The position numbers and the translations under genes were made by a program. A DNA stretch of 5,939 nucleotides, taken from assembly GCA_041554435.1 (NCBI GenBank), contig JBFFLX010000201.1, forward strand, positions 1-5,939. Direction: 5' to 3'. Source of the DNA: BM524 sp041554435 (lineage in GTDB: Bacteria; Bacteroidota; Bacteroidia; Bacteroidales; F082). Shown here piece after piece: positions 5,843 through 5,939 of this stretch; position 1 is the stretch's first letter, and each line of letters opens with the position of its first letter. The notes under the pieces were generated by a model. The model was not told the DNA's origin and made no database searches. It was given only the letters and a program-made list of their open reading frames with translations.

Positions 5843-5926
5843 TGCCCAGAACAAGAATCGAACTTGCACCTCCTAACGGAGACATGGCCCTCAACCATGC
5901 GCGTCTACCATTTCCGCCACCTGGGC
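5843..5926 (-). tRNA. tRNA-Leu (anticodon GAG)
   Basis: The 84-base gene folds as a class II tRNA. The acceptor stem is GCCCAGG with TCTGGGC (last pair G-U), with discriminator A at 5843. The anticodon stem CATGG/CCATG encloses the loop TTGAGGG, placing anticodon GAG at 5892-5890, which reads CUC and CUU. A long variable arm (CTCC-GTTA-GGAG) and a T arm (GCAAG-TTCGATT-CTTGT) follow. The variable arm and discriminator A fit leucine. No CCA is encoded, as the next bases read CAA, so CCA must be added enzymatically. Structure and anticodon are unambiguous. Confidence 0.97.
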
Positions 5927-5931
5927 TAAGC

Positions 5932-5939
5932 GGCTGCAA
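5932..5939 (-). promoter_or_regulatory. 3' part of the tRNA-Leu promoter, cut by window edge
   Basis: Just upstream of the mature tRNA end, the minus strand reads TTGCAGCC. In Bacteroidota the -7 element TAnnTTTG often sits a few bases before stable RNA genes, and this looks like its final bases. The rest of the element lies outside the window, so the call rests on position and on the similar string at 5679-5686. Confidence 0.4.

Overview
The window looks like a chromosomal stretch of an AT-rich Bacteroidota. The support is indirect. Starts lack Shine-Dalgarno sequences and have A/T-rich leaders instead. Several upstream regions carry strings resembling the TAnnTTTG -7 element, and two carry a TTTGCAGC-like variant. 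The small 126-residue protein and the DUF6544-like protein are also of types I associate with this phylum. A marine or sediment Bacteroidales/Marinilabiliales-type organism is my guess, at low confidence.

Positions 1-3537 (minus strand) hold a compact, probably co-transcribed set of four genes, read right to left. They are a COG0300-type short-chain dehydrogenase (3537-2755), an integral-membrane ERG4/ERG24-family sterol reductase (2755-1679), a homocysteine S-methyltransferase-family enzyme (1650-715) and a metallo-beta-lactamase-fold hydrolase (689-1, cut by the window edge). The first two overlap by one base (TAATG), and the later gaps are only 28 and 25 bases. The SDR plus sterol reductase pair suggests redox modification of a lipid carrying an alcohol/ketone and a ring or chain C=C bond, such as a sterol, steroid or other isoprenoid. 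What the methyltransferase and the MBL hydrolase add is not evident from sequence. This cluster is the most interesting part of the window.

Positions 3538-3741 separate this cluster from a divergent plus-strand gene and contain nested inverted repeats, including a 16-bp stem and a small palindrome over a possible -7 promoter element. The plus-strand gene (3742-4122) encodes a small protein resembling the bacterial eRF1/Pelota-like 'translational machinery' or 'host attachment' family. It converges on a DUF6544-type membrane protein gene (5434-4331, minus strand). A GC-rich hairpin at 4233-4267 between them could terminate both transcripts.

Positions 5435-5842 have no gene I can support. They hold a promoter-like motif on the plus strand, an AT-rich hairpin, a degenerate tRNA T-arm-like fragment and a 22-bp tandem duplication. 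The duplication abuts the 3' end of a complete tRNA-Leu(GAG) gene (5926-5843, minus strand). The tRNA's own promoter is cut off by the right edge of the window.
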